This document shows, piece by piece, positions 7,527 through 14,658 of a stretch of DNA of 14,658 nucleotides; the stretch's first letter is position 1; each line of letters begins with the position of its first letter. Under the pieces are notes generated by a model. It saw only the letters and a list, made by a program, of their open reading frames with translations, did not search any database and had not been told where the DNA came from. The translations under genes and the position numbers were made by a program. The stretch comes from Nautiliaceae bacterium. GTDB taxonomy: Bacteria; Campylobacterota; Campylobacteria; Campylobacterales; Nautiliaceae. Location of the stretch: contig JALTBU010000255.1 in the NCBI GenBank assembly GCA_027008345.1, positions 1 through 14,658 of the forward strand, written 5' to 3'.

Positions 7527-7554
7527 TCAAAACTCCTTTTTTTTATCTAATGAA

Positions 7555-7584
7555 ATTATAACAACATTATTCATAATAATGAAT
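7555..7584 (-). promoter_or_regulatory. prs promoter with overlapping inverted repeats
   Basis: A minus-strand TATAAT lies at 7560-7555, about 29 bp before the prs start, placing transcription initiation near 7548. Immediately upstream are two interlocked inverted repeats: CATTATT/AATAATG (7565-7571 and 7575-7581, 3-nt centre) and ATTCAT/ATGAAT (7569-7574 and 7579-7584, 4-nt centre). They cover the region where a -35 or an operator would sit. There is no U-tract after them on either strand, so a terminator for the upstream cvfB gene is less likely. Confidence 0.5.
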
Positions 7585-7596
7585 GTAAAATTTTTG

Positions 7597-8436
7597 TTAA
7601 ATTTTTATTTTTATACCTTTTTTTGTAACTTCAATTTTATTTGCTTCTTTTAATTTGTTAACAGCAGATTTAAAAGATTTTTTACTTATTCCAAATTCTC
7701 TTTTTATATCTTCTGCATCAGATTTTGTAGTTAAATTAATTTCTTTTTTATTTTGTAATTTTTTTAATACTTTATCAAAGGCATCTTCTTTTGTTTTACC
7801 GACAGGTCTTAAACTCAAATCAAGTTTTCCGTCATTTCTTACATTTTTTACAAAAGCTTTTATTCTTTCACCGATATTTATTTTTTCAAAAATTTCATTA
7901 TCAAAAAGCATACCTTCATATTTATTATTCGCTATAACTTTATATCCAAGCGGTGTTTTGGCAATTACTAAAATTTCAACTTCATCGTTAATATTAAAAT
8001 TTTTTGCTTTTTTTATATTTTTTCTTATTTTAGCATCAAGATACAGCCTGTCTGTTTTTTCATCATATTTGACAACTCCTATAACCATATCTCCTTTTTT
8101 TATATTTTTACCCTGTTTTGCAAAAGGTAAAAACAGATTTTTTTCAAGTCCCCAGTCCACAAATGCCCCAAATTTAGCAGTATCAACCACTTCAAACATT
8201 CCAAATTCATTAAGTTTTGCATAAGGTCGTTTTGTAGTGGCAACATATCTGTCTTCACTGTCTGAATAGACAAAAACTTCTAAAATATCTCCTGTTTTTA
8301 TATTTTGCGGTACATATTTTTTTGGAAGTAAAACCAAATCATTATCTTCCATACTTCCAAGATACACTCCAAAATCAACTGTTTTTTTGACTTCCAGTCT
8401 GTTTATTTCGCCTAATTTTATAAATTCTTCTATCAT
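7597..8436 (-). CDS. cvfB: CvfB-like S1 RNA-binding protein
   Basis: A 279-aa protein with the CvfB/YitL layout. It has three successive S1/OB-fold repeats (roughly 5-70 with DFGVYLGS, 75-135 with AKFGAFVDWG, and 145-215). A short winged-helix domain follows (about 225-279; DAEDIKREFGISKKSFKSA, then KKGIKIKI). In Staphylococcus, CvfB binds RNA and influences virulence-gene expression; here only RNA binding is a safe inference. The ATG at 8436 overlaps the mnmA stop as ATGA, with GAGGAGC at 8444-8450 inside mnmA. It is therefore the last gene of the tRNA-thiolation operon, which fits a role in RNA metabolism or translation. Confidence 0.85.
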   Translation of the reverse strand: MIEEFIKLGEINRLEVKKTVDFGVYLGSMEDNDLVLLPKKYVPQNIKTGDILEVFVYSDSEDRYVATTKRPYAKLNEFGMFEVVDTAKFGAFVDWGLEKNLFLPFAKQGKNIKKGDMVIGVVKYDEKTDRLYLDAKIRKNIKKAKNFNINDEVEILVIAKTPLGYKVIANNKYEGMLFDNEIFEKINIGERIKAFVKNVRNDGKLDLSLRPVGKTKEDAFDKVLKKLQNKKEINLTTKSDAEDIKREFGISKKSFKSAVNKLKEANKIEVTKKGIKIKI

Positions 8437-9452
8437 TTTTTTGCTCCTCTAATCCATCCGCCGCCAAGCAGTTTTTCACCTTCGTAGAATACACAAGCCT
8501 GCCCTTTCGCAACTCCTATTACGCCTTCTTTAAAATCCACTATGGCTTTGCTTTTAGTCTCCATTTTAACAACTGCCGGAATTTTTGGAGCTCTGTATCT
8601 AACTTTTGCCTCGCATTCAAAAACTTTTTCATCAATAAAAAGGTTAACCCCTTTTAAAAATACTTTTTTCTTAGCCAAATCTTCTTTATCTCCGACAATC
8701 AAAGTATTGGTTTTAGCATCTATTCCTATCACATATTGAGGTTTATGAGATTTAAAAAGCCTGAATCCTTTTCTCTGACCTATTGTATAATGCGCGTAAC
8801 CTTTATGGGTTCCAATTTTTTTGCCTCTTTTATCAATTACTTTTCCCGGTTTATCAGGATTAAAATGAAATTTTAATACATCAATATAACTATTATCAAT
8901 AAAGCATATATCTTGTGATTCTTTTCCTTTAGCTAAATTTTCAAGCCCAATTTCTGATGCAATTTCTTTAACCTCATCTTTTAAATATTCACCAAGCGGA
9001 AACAAAAGTTTTGGCAAAATCTCTTTTTTTATTCCAAAAAGAAAATAACTCTGGTCTTTATTTTTATCTTTTGCTTCATATAAAAACTCTCCGTCACATC
9101 TCACATAATGTCCGGTTGCTGCCTTAGAGCAATTATATTTTTCTAAAAATTTCATAAAAATACCAAATTTTATCTGTCTGTTACACATTGCACAAGGATT
9201 TGGAGTTGAACCTTCTTCATAACTTTTTACAAAATACTCGTATACTTCTTTTCTAAACTCTTCTCTTACATCCTCAATGACATACTCAAATCCTATTTTT
9301 TTGCTTATATATTCAATCTTTTCTAAGTTCTCTTCGTGAGGACCTTCGTGCATTTTCATATAAATTCCAATTACTTCATATCCTTTTTGCTTTAAAAGAT
9401 AAGCAGTAACCGCACTGTCAACCCCTCCGCTAATCCCTACTAATACTCTCAA
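8433..9452 (-). CDS. mnmA: tRNA-specific 2-thiouridylase MnmA
   Basis: MnmA uses ATP and persulfide sulfur to make 2-thiouridine at position 34 of tRNAs for Lys, Glu and Gln. The 339-aa protein keeps the PP-loop SGGVDS (8-13). The catalytic pair is Cys90 (NPCAMCNRQIKFG) and Cys183 (SQDICFI). ATGHYV (112-117), DQSYFLFG (133-140), GQRKGF and the C-terminal GGGWI are also present. The start is TTG at 9452: it gives the conserved RVLVGISGG N terminus and has AAAGGA at 9458-9463. The first 23 bp, and the ribosome binding site, lie within the HEPN toxin-like gene, so its translation may be linked to that gene. No cysteine desulfurase is visible in the window. Confidence 0.96.
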   Translation of the reverse strand: MRVLVGISGGVDSAVTAYLLKQKGYEVIGIYMKMHEGPHEENLEKIEYISKKIGFEYVIEDVREEFRKEVYEYFVKSYEEGSTPNPCAMCNRQIKFGIFMKFLEKYNCSKAATGHYVRCDGEFLYEAKDKNKDQSYFLFGIKKEILPKLLFPLGEYLKDEVKEIASEIGLENLAKGKESQDICFIDNSYIDVLKFHFNPDKPGKVIDKRGKKIGTHKGYAHYTIGQRKGFRLFKSHKPQYVIGIDAKTNTLIVGDKEDLAKKKVFLKGVNLFIDEKVFECEAKVRYRAPKIPAVVKMETKSKAIVDFKEGVIGVAKGQACVFYEGEKLLGGGWIRGAKK

Positions 9453-9900
9453 CTCTTTCCTTTAATTCATTTAAAATTTTTTCTAATCTTGGTAAAGATT
9501 CTTTTAATTTATTTAAAGCCTGACTTATTTCACTTAAATTTTCAACGTATTCATGAGTTATCGAATTTCTCAGTAATCTAAGTTTTCTAAAAAAATCTCT
9601 GTCAATACTAAAACCTAACTTTTCAGCTAAATTAATTAAATCAAGCATTGTTAAATTATCCGTATTCTCTTCTACTAAAGAAAAATATAATTTTATCACT
9701 CTGCCTAAACTATCTTGAAACTTAATAAGCCTGTAAGCAATAGAATCAAGTTTATCTATATCACTACTCTCTAATATATTATTAATATATTCATCCTTTA
9801 ATGGAAATCCGTAAAAAATATCTAAATAGTTAATATTTCTTTTAAGTTGTAAAAGATGTTTGTCAAGTTCATTTAATTTAAATTTTACTCTTTCTATCAT
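9430..9900 (-). CDS. hepT: HEPN-domain ribonuclease toxin candidate (HepT-like)
   Basis: A 156-aa, almost wholly helical protein with the HEPN RNase signature RNSITHEY (111-118): Arg111, His116 and Tyr118 form an intact RX4HXY. In characterised type VII systems the Arg/His pair is catalytic and the Tyr is the residue AMPylated by the partner antitoxin. The partner lies directly upstream: the MNT nucleotidyltransferase gene ends in an ATGA overlap with this start. HepT of other bacteria has been reported to cut tRNA or mRNA, so the location between ttcA and mnmA is suggestive. The C-terminal 35 residues are charged and probably coiled. The 3' end overlaps mnmA by 23 bp. The family call is good; toxicity is inferred. 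Confidence 0.85.
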   Translation of the reverse strand: MIERVKFKLNELDKHLLQLKRNINYLDIFYGFPLKDEYINNILESSDIDKLDSIAYRLIKFQDSLGRVIKLYFSLVEENTDNLTMLDLINLAEKLGFSIDRDFFRKLRLLRNSITHEYVENLSEISQALNKLKESLPRLEKILNELKERVESISRD

Positions 9901-10181
9901 AACTCCACTCCCTCTTTTAAAGCAACTCTTTCAATAGCCCTATTTGGATTCTCACTTAAAATAATATCTATTTTTTGCTCTCCAAGTCTCTCTTGAAGCT
10001 CAATCCAAAAATTTTTCTTTTTTTCATAAGTGGGATTTTCCGTAATTACATATAAATCAATATCCCCACCTTTTTTATTATCATCAACCCTGCTTCCAAA
10101 AAGAATAACTTTTACATCTTTTCCAAAAATTAATTCAGCTGCCTTTTTTATCTCTTCAATTTCCCACCTCTCAAGCCTCAT
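9897..10181 (-). CDS. mntA: Minimal nucleotidyltransferase antitoxin candidate (MntA-like)
   Basis: A small polymerase-beta-fold nucleotidyltransferase of about 94 aa. Numbered from the alternative TTG, the active site is LFGSRVDDNKKGGDIDLYV (29-46 approximately), with Gly30-Ser31, the metal-binding Asp41 and Asp43, and a third acidic Asp73 in KIDIIL. This is the MntA/MNT partner of HepT-type HEPN proteins, which silences the toxin by adding AMP to its tyrosine. I prefer the ATG at 10181 because AAGGGA (10187-10192) is then about 5 nt away; a TTG at 10184 would be too close. It starts inside ttcA and overlaps hepT by ATGA, giving antitoxin-first order and tight coupling. Confidence 0.88.
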   Translation of the reverse strand: MRLERWEIEEIKKAAELIFGKDVKVILFGSRVDDNKKGGDIDLYVITENPTYEKKKNFWIELQERLGEQKIDIILSENPNRAIERVALKEGVEL

Positions 10182-10962
10182 CAAATCCCTTCATAAAAAA
10201 TGTATCACAGTCTATATGAGAAAACGCATTATCAAGTCTTTGGAAAAGTTTAGGCTCTTCTTTTTCCAAATTTGCAAGAAACTGTTTAACTTTTTCCCTT
10301 GCATAAGGATGTTTAACACCTTCACTTGCTTTATATGCCACACAGCTCTCTTCTCCGTTTATAATAGGAAAATTATTCTTCTCAGCCATATATTGTATCC
10401 ATTTTTCCCTGACTTTAATAAGAGGCCTTATTACTTCTATATCATTGTAAGCTCTGTATTTTGGAGGCATACTTCTCATAATACCATTATAAAAAAGCCC
10501 CATAAAAAATGTCTCCACAGCATCATCAAAATGATGTCCAAGTGCAAGTTTATTGTACCCAAGTTCGAGTGCTTTTGTATAAATAGCACCTCTTCTCATT
10601 CTTGCACAAAAACTGCATGGACTGCTTCCCGGACGCTTTTTTTCATCAAGAATTTCAAGTATCGGGGTTTTATACCAAATATATTCAATTCCGAATTTTT
10701 CACAATGCTCTTTTAGAGGAGAATAATCAATTCCAGTACCAGCATCAACAGTAATAGCGGCAAGTTCAAATTTAAAAGGGGCAATTAACTGCATTCTTTT
10801 AAGCACATGCAATAAAATAAAACTGTCTTTACCACCGCTAAATCCCACTAATACCCTATCTCCCGGTTTAATTAATTCAAACTCCCCCTGCACTCTTCCA
10901 ACAAATTTAGTGATTTTTTTTGAAAACCATATATCTTTAATTGGATTTAATTTCTTTTCCAT
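10171..10962 (-). CDS. ttcA: TtcA-family tRNA 2-thiocytidine synthase
   Basis: A PP-loop ATPase that in the TtcA family installs 2-thiocytidine at position 32 of tRNA using a [4Fe-4S] cluster. It shows the PP-loop SGGKDS (42-47), the pair Cys116-x2-Cys119 (PCSFCARMRRG), LGHHFDDAVETFFM (141-154) and a third Cys207 (GEESC). These match the three cluster-binding Cys of E. coli TtcA in order and spacing. At 263 aa the length is slightly short. The ATG at 10962 is 26 bp inside the upstream DUF945-like gene. The nearest AAGGA (10976-10980) is 13 nt away, so initiation may depend on coupling. Campylobacter has a similar gene beside mtnN and fabD. Its own 3' end contains the start of the MNT antitoxin gene. 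Confidence 0.9.
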   Translation of the reverse strand: MEKKLNPIKDIWFSKKITKFVGRVQGEFELIKPGDRVLVGFSGGKDSFILLHVLKRMQLIAPFKFELAAITVDAGTGIDYSPLKEHCEKFGIEYIWYKTPILEILDEKKRPGSSPCSFCARMRRGAIYTKALELGYNKLALGHHFDDAVETFFMGLFYNGIMRSMPPKYRAYNDIEVIRPLIKVREKWIQYMAEKNNFPIINGEESCVAYKASEGVKHPYAREKVKQFLANLEKEEPKLFQRLDNAFSHIDCDTFFMKGFDEA

Positions 10963-12112
10963 TTATGTAAATTTTTCCTTGTTTTATTTGAATGATTACA
11001 ATTGATTTATTATTTTCATTCTTTATAAACGGTGCAAATTTAGGTTCACTCATCATAAGCATAGCACCAATTTTTGGTGATGCATCAATTTTTGCACTTA
11101 AATTTAAAAAGCTTAAATCATCATTATTTAATTTCTCAACATTATTGCCTTTCTCAATACTGAAATTCACATCTGCATTAACAAATCCCAAATCTTGCAT
11201 AAAAAACATATCTTTAATATTTAATTTTAAATTACCGTTAAAACCTTTGTTTAAAAGAACTTTTAAAGCTTCTTTTGAAGTATTATCATCACTTTGTTGA
11301 AGTTCTTCAATAGCTTTTTTATCAAGTCCGTTTATTTTTGCATTTATTTTTAAATTATTTAATTTAAATAAATTATTAATATTTGCACTATCAACACTTA
11401 ATACTGAAATAGTATCGATAATATCTTTTTTAAACACGGTTTCACTTTGTGAATTTATATTTTCAATTTCTCCGTTAAATTTAGGAGATTTAATTTCAAT
11501 ATTTTGAAGTTGTGAACTTTGTTCAATTTTATTACCGTTTTTTAGATAATTAAAAATAAAATGATTAAAAGCTATTTTTGCATTGTCTTTTTTTATTAAA
11601 ATATAAACATTTCCGTCTTCATTTTTAAATTCAGTATTATCAACATAAATTCCGTTAAATCCTCTCCACCCAATTTCAACATTATTAACATCAACTTTTT
11701 TGTCCATTACTCTGTATTTATAATGTTTAAAATCAGGTGTAACAACATCAAAAACAAAATTATCTTTTAAAAAAGGTATTTCTCCGTATTTTACAAGTAC
11801 TACTTCTTTTACTATATTATGAAAAAATACATTTGTAACAGGGAGATTTTTAAAAGTAACTTCACTTATAAGCTTTATATGGTCTATCTCTTTTTGATTT
11901 ATTGCTTTTCCGGGAATTAAAACTTCAAAAACCCTGTCTGTTGTAAGATAAGAACTTTTATTCTTTATCTCCTTAATTACAATACCTTTTTGCTGCTGCA
12001 AATTTAAAAGCATAGTATTAAATTTGGAATTCATAAGTTTTTCAAATACTATCGGTGTAGCAAAAATCATTACGACAAGTGTTAAAAACATTACTACAAT
12101 TTTATTTTTCAT
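10937..12112 (-). CDS. Membrane-anchored or exported protein, DUF945/YdgA-like
   Basis: A 391-aa protein with one N-terminal hydrophobic segment (about 5-22, IVVMFLTLVVMIFATPIVF), either an uncleaved anchor or a signal sequence. The rest is a long, beta-rich, Asn/Lys-rich region without Cys or obvious catalytic motif. The pattern resembles the DUF945/YdgA family: an N-terminal anchor, repeated amphipathic strands and a C-terminal ending GKIYINGKEI. That assignment comes from general appearance, not a diagnostic motif. AAGGA at 12118-12122 supports the ATG. It is the first gene of the six-gene chain and overlaps ttcA by 26 bp. A periplasm-facing location is likely; the function is unknown. Confidence 0.6.
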   Translation of the reverse strand: MKNKIVVMFLTLVVMIFATPIVFEKLMNSKFNTMLLNLQQQKGIVIKEIKNKSSYLTTDRVFEVLIPGKAINQKEIDHIKLISEVTFKNLPVTNVFFHNIVKEVVLVKYGEIPFLKDNFVFDVVTPDFKHYKYRVMDKKVDVNNVEIGWRGFNGIYVDNTEFKNEDGNVYILIKKDNAKIAFNHFIFNYLKNGNKIEQSSQLQNIEIKSPKFNGEIENINSQSETVFKKDIIDTISVLSVDSANINNLFKLNNLKINAKINGLDKKAIEELQQSDDNTSKEALKVLLNKGFNGNLKLNIKDMFFMQDLGFVNADVNFSIEKGNNVEKLNNDDLSFLNLSAKIDASPKIGAMLMMSEPKFAPFIKNENNKSIVIIQIKQGKIYINGKEIKSN

Positions 12113-12132
12113 TTATTTCCTTTATTTAAATT

Positions 12133-12162
12133 AATATATTGATATATTTGTTCAATTGTCAA
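12133..12162 (-). promoter_or_regulatory. Putative promoter of the DUF945-ttcA-mntA-hepT-mnmA-cvfB operon
   Basis: On the minus strand a perfect TTGACA lies at 12162-12157 and TATATT at 12138-12133, with 18 bp between them, in the 61-bp gap behind mtnN. The start codon is 21 bp downstream of the -10. A -35 this close to consensus is uncommon in Campylobacterota and may be chance in AT-rich DNA. This is the only intergenic gap that could drive the six overlapping genes downstream. Confidence 0.45.
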
Positions 12163-12173
12163 CTTAACACTCA

Positions 12174-12875
12174 TTAACTCATCTTCTCATTCACTATCTC
12201 ATTAAGCATTTCGATTAAAAATTCAGCGCTTATTTTGCTGCTTTCTTCCAAAAATTCATCAAAATCAACTCCTGCCCCCTCTTCTGCACTGTCACTTATT
12301 GAGCGAAGCATAAAAAACGGCACTCCAAGTGTCCAAGTTACACATCCAACCGCTCCGCCTTCCATTTCAATTGCACTTGCTTTAAATGTTTTAGCAATCC
12401 ATTCTTTACGCTCTTTTGAGTGAATAAACTGATCACCACTTGCTATAATACCTTCTTTAAGTTTAATTCCAAGTTTTTTTGCCACATTTTTTGCAATATT
12501 ATTTAGTTTTTCATCACATTCAAAAAATACTTTTGATTCTGGAATAAATCCAGGTTCATATCCAAAAACGGTCAAATCAACATCGTGTTGACAAGTTTTA
12601 GTTGCAATAATCAAATCCCCTATTTTTAAATCACTATCAATTGCCCCGGCAACTCCACTAAAAAGTATCTTTTTAGCACCGAATTTTTCAATAAGTATAG
12701 TCGCAGTAGTTGCAGCATTTACTTTTCCTATTTTAGAATAAGCAAGAACCAAATCCAAATCTTTATATTTTGCAATATAATATCTGTTTCTTGCGTAATC
12801 TATTTCTTTTTCTATTTTAACTTTTTCTAAAATAGGCTCAAGCTCCTCTCTCATCGCACACATAATGCCAATCAT
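12174..12875 (-). CDS. mtnN: MTA/SAH nucleosidase, probably also aminodeoxyfutalosine nucleosidase
   Basis: This hydrolase cleaves adenine from 5'-methylthioadenosine and S-adenosylhomocysteine. In Campylobacterota the same enzyme also processes 6-amino-6-deoxyfutalosine in menaquinone synthesis (MqnB role). The 233-aa protein shows the N-terminal CAMREE acid pair (Glu10/Glu11), FSGVAGAID (72-80), GIIASGDQFI (142-151), AIEMEGGAVG (169-178, Glu172 binding ribose) and SISDSAEEG, where Asp195 is the catalytic acid. The ATG at 12875 has AAGGA at 12881-12885. It is 87 bp downstream of the nitrilase-family gene and may have its own weak promoter (GATAAT, minus strand, 12898-12893). The dual role is family knowledge, not visible in the sequence. 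Confidence 0.94.
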   Translation of the reverse strand: MIGIMCAMREELEPILEKVKIEKEIDYARNRYYIAKYKDLDLVLAYSKIGKVNAATTATILIEKFGAKKILFSGVAGAIDSDLKIGDLIIATKTCQHDVDLTVFGYEPGFIPESKVFFECDEKLNNIAKNVAKKLGIKLKEGIIASGDQFIHSKERKEWIAKTFKASAIEMEGGAVGCVTWTLGVPFFMLRSISDSAEEGAGVDFDEFLEESSKISAEFLIEMLNEIVNEKMS

Positions 12876-12962
12876 TTAAATCCTTTTTTATAATTATCCA
12901 TATCAAAATTTCTATTCTCTATTTTCTTATAACTCATTTACCTCATCAACACATCCACACAC

Positions 12963-13706
12963 TCAATTTTCTTTTCTTAAAAAATATTTTTGGGTTACAG
13001 TTAAATGATGGTTAAGCTCACACTCAATCATTTCTTCTTCAAAATAATCCGCCTCTTTTTCTATCTCGCCTTTTGGATTTATAACTTTACTTTTTCCCCA
13101 AAATCCAAGTCCGTCTTCAAACCCTACACGGTTACAGAAAAGCACATATCCACCGCTTAATATCGCCATATTTTTTAAAACTGCTTCCCACTGCTCTTCA
13201 ATTAAAAGCTTATCGTCTTTAAATTCCCTTGCAGGTGAAGCTGAAATAACAATGTTTAAATCAGGTTTTTCTTTTGAGACAAATTCCATTGTATCCCCGC
13301 TAAATACATCTTCACATATAAACATAGCGGTTTTACCAAATTTTGTATTAAAACAATTAAAATCTCTACCTCTAAAAAAAAATCTTCCTTCTTCAAAAAC
13401 CCCATATGTTGGAAGATGTACTTTTTTATGTATATACATCTCTTCCCCAAGATAAATTGAAGAATTATAAATCTTTCCATCTTCTTTTATTGCCGCACCA
13501 AGAACTACGTCTTTATCAAAACTTAAACTTTTAAAAAAATCAATATCAAATGCATCTTCAAGCAGAGCATCTTTTATTTTATATCCGTTCATACTAAGTT
13601 CGGGAAAAACAACCAAATCGGCATCAGTTTTTTTAATAAATTCTTTATGTTTTTCTAAATTATCAGGGCTTAATTTTGGTCTAATTTGAGCAAGCGCTAC
13701 TTTCAT
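12963..13706 (-). CDS. Carbon-nitrogen hydrolase (nitrilase superfamily amidase)
   Basis: A 247-aa nitrilase-superfamily enzyme with the full catalytic set: Glu36 in VFPELSMNGY, Lys95 in HKKVHLPTYG, the second Glu105 in FEEGRFF, and the nucleophile Cys131 in MFICEDVF. These enzymes hydrolyse the C-N bond of amides or carbamoyl compounds; true nitriles are rare substrates. The substrate cannot be read from the sequence. Candidates include omega-amides (NIT2-like) or an NadE-like glutaminase function. The start codon overlaps the fabD stop as ATGA, so the two are co-translated. No metabolic link with fatty acid synthesis is evident. The length is a little under the usual 260-290 aa. Confidence 0.9.
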   Translation of the reverse strand: MKVALAQIRPKLSPDNLEKHKEFIKKTDADLVVFPELSMNGYKIKDALLEDAFDIDFFKSLSFDKDVVLGAAIKEDGKIYNSSIYLGEEMYIHKKVHLPTYGVFEEGRFFFRGRDFNCFNTKFGKTAMFICEDVFSGDTMEFVSKEKPDLNIVISASPAREFKDDKLLIEEQWEAVLKNMAILSGGYVLFCNRVGFEDGLGFWGKSKVINPKGEIEKEADYFEEEMIECELNHHLTVTQKYFLRKEN

Positions 13707-14608
13707 AAACTCAATACCTTTTCTAAACTTGCCATATCAGTTACTGGATAAGTTTTTTTCTTAGTTACTTTTCTGTTTATTCCCATTAAAACTTTCCCGC
13801 CAAATTCTACAAAATATTCAACCTCATCTTCATAATTTTTAATAGACTGCTTATATAAAACAGGTTTAGTTAATTGAATAGGCAACACTTCAAGCGCTTC
13901 TTTTTTAGTTGTATATTTTTTAGCAGTTACATTACTGACAACTGGGCTAAATTTATCTTTTAGATATTCATCTAAAAGTTCTCTTAAAGGTTCAACTGCA
14001 ACTTCTAATAAAGGCGAATGGCTTGCCACACTCATATTAAGAAGCATTACTCTTTTTGCCCCTGCATTTTTTAGAGTATCTTCTATTTTTTCCAAGTCAC
14101 TTCTGATACCAGATAAAACTATTTGCCCATCGCTGTTATAATTTGCCGGATATACTCTAAGATTACTTTCTTTACAGATATTCTCAACTGTTTCATCAGA
14201 TAATCCAAGCACCACCATCATAGATCCAGGCTCTTTTTCAAAAGCCTTGTTCATTAATTTACCTCTTTCATGTACCAATTTAACAGCATCACCCAAATTA
14301 AGACCGCCTGCTGAATAAAGTGCAGAAAATTCGCCCAAAGAATGGCCTAAATTAAAATCAATTCCTTTATTGTTGTTTTCATCAAAAAGTCTTTTTGCAA
14401 TTGCAGAATAGAGTAAAATTGCAGGTTGAGTAAATTCAGTTTTGTTAAGGTCTTCATTTTCTTCAAACATAAGTTTTTTAAAATCAATTCCTATTGCATC
14501 GCTTGCTTCTTCAAACATCTCTTTTGCAATTTGTGAATTTTCATAAAAATCTTTTCCCATTCCTACAAATTGAGAACCTTGACCAGGAAACAATGCACCA
14601 ATCGCCAT
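13703..14608 (-). CDS. fabD: Malonyl-CoA:ACP transacylase
   Basis: FabD moves malonyl from CoA to acyl carrier protein, supplying fatty acid elongation in the cytoplasm. The 301-aa protein is complete. It has FPGQGSQFVGMG at the N terminus (7-18), the nucleophile Ser90 in GHSLGEFSAL (88-97), Arg115 in HERGK, which holds the malonyl carboxylate, and the catalytic His197 in SVASHSPL (193-200). TCCTTTT at 14614-14620 is its AAAAGGA ribosome binding site on the minus strand. It is the first gene of a pair with the nitrilase-family amidase. In Campylobacter the gene also lies beside mtnN and a ttcA-like gene. Confidence 0.97.
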   Translation of the reverse strand: MAIGALFPGQGSQFVGMGKDFYENSQIAKEMFEEASDAIGIDFKKLMFEENEDLNKTEFTQPAILLYSAIAKRLFDENNNKGIDFNLGHSLGEFSALYSAGGLNLGDAVKLVHERGKLMNKAFEKEPGSMMVVLGLSDETVENICKESNLRVYPANYNSDGQIVLSGIRSDLEKIEDTLKNAGAKRVMLLNMSVASHSPLLEVAVEPLRELLDEYLKDKFSPVVSNVTAKKYTTKKEALEVLPIQLTKPVLYKQSIKNYEDEVEYFVEFGGKVLMGINRKVTKKKTYPVTDMASLEKVLSL

Positions 14609-14613
14609 ATTTA

Positions 14614-14633
14614 TCCTTTTTTACAAAATTATA
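14614..14633 (-). promoter_or_regulatory. fabD promoter -10 and ribosome binding site
   Basis: A minus-strand TATAAT lies at 14633-14628, followed after a short leader by AAAAGGA at 14620-14614, 5 nt before the ATG at 14608. The predicted transcription start near 14621 gives a leader of about 13 nt. No -35 element is obvious. Confidence 0.5.
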
Positions 14634-14658
14634 TCAAAATATGGTATAATATATTAAA

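Noticed and set aside
7655..8224. Plus-strand open frame of about 189 codons opposite cvfB
   Set aside because: Antisense shadow of the S1-domain gene; Phe/Ser-rich product typical of reverse-complemented Lys-rich coding sequence.
10179..10184. TTG at 10184 as start of the MNT gene
   Set aside because: It would sit only 2 nt from AAGGGA; the adjacent in-frame ATG at 10181 has normal spacing.
10030..10716. Plus-strand open frame of about 228 codons across mntA and ttcA
   Set aside because: Lies opposite two genes with intact catalytic motifs; its product has no recognisable features.
12876..12962. 87-bp gap between the nitrilase-family gene and mtnN, checked for a terminator or small RNA
   Set aside because: No stem-loop with U-tract and no conserved RNA motif seen, only a weak possible -10 for mtnN.
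13256..13480. Minus-strand frame inside the nitrilase-family gene, which might suggest a frameshift
   Set aside because: The main frame runs uninterrupted through all catalytic residues, so this is only an alternative frame.
14645..14650. Plus-strand TATAAT near the right edge
   Set aside because: Could be the -10 of a rightward gene, but the window ends before any coding sequence; AT-rich chance match cannot be excluded.

Overview
The window is AT-rich, gene-dense bacterial DNA carrying 17 protein genes. Gene order and protein families point to Campylobacterota (Epsilonproteobacteria). A fused ispDF followed directly by an HP1021-type atypical response regulator, an ATP-sulfurylase-like protein and pgpA resembles the Helicobacter/Campylobacter arrangement (HP1020-HP1021; Cj1607-Cj1610). 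The set fabD, mtnN and ttcA also recurs in Campylobacter. The Lys/Glu/Ile-rich proteins and the MNT/HEPN pair would suit a thermophilic vent lineage such as Nautiliales, but that finer placement is a guess from memory.

Region 1 (1-4329, + strand) is one tight operon: ispDF, HP1021-like regulator, sulfurylase-like protein, phosphoribosyltransferase, pgpA. Three of the four junctions overlap; the other leaves only 9 bp. A short leader at 24-61 holds a -10 box, a perfect palindrome and sequences resembling HP1021 boxes.

Region 2 (4312-7526, - strand) starts with a lone outer-membrane beta-barrel candidate whose 3' end overlaps the end of pgpA. Its start region contains a perfect 16-bp palindrome covering the ribosome binding site. 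Behind it lies an operon transcribed in the order prs (PRPP synthase), yigZ/IMPACT family, secreted RNase T2.

Region 3 (7597-12112, - strand) is a chain of six overlapping genes, transcribed as: DUF945-like exported protein, ttcA, MNT nucleotidyltransferase, HEPN protein (HepT), mnmA, cvfB. The MNT/HEPN pair looks like a complete type VII toxin-antitoxin module. It is wedged by coding overlaps between two tRNA-thiolation genes, which is the most interesting arrangement in the window.

Region 4 (12174-14608, - strand) holds mtnN (MTA/SAH, probably also aminodeoxyfutalosine, nucleosidase), a nitrilase-family amidase and fabD. The last two are coupled by an ATGA overlap. I saw no rRNA, tRNA, CRISPR array, insertion sequence or phage gene. 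No intergenic stretch reaches 300 bases.
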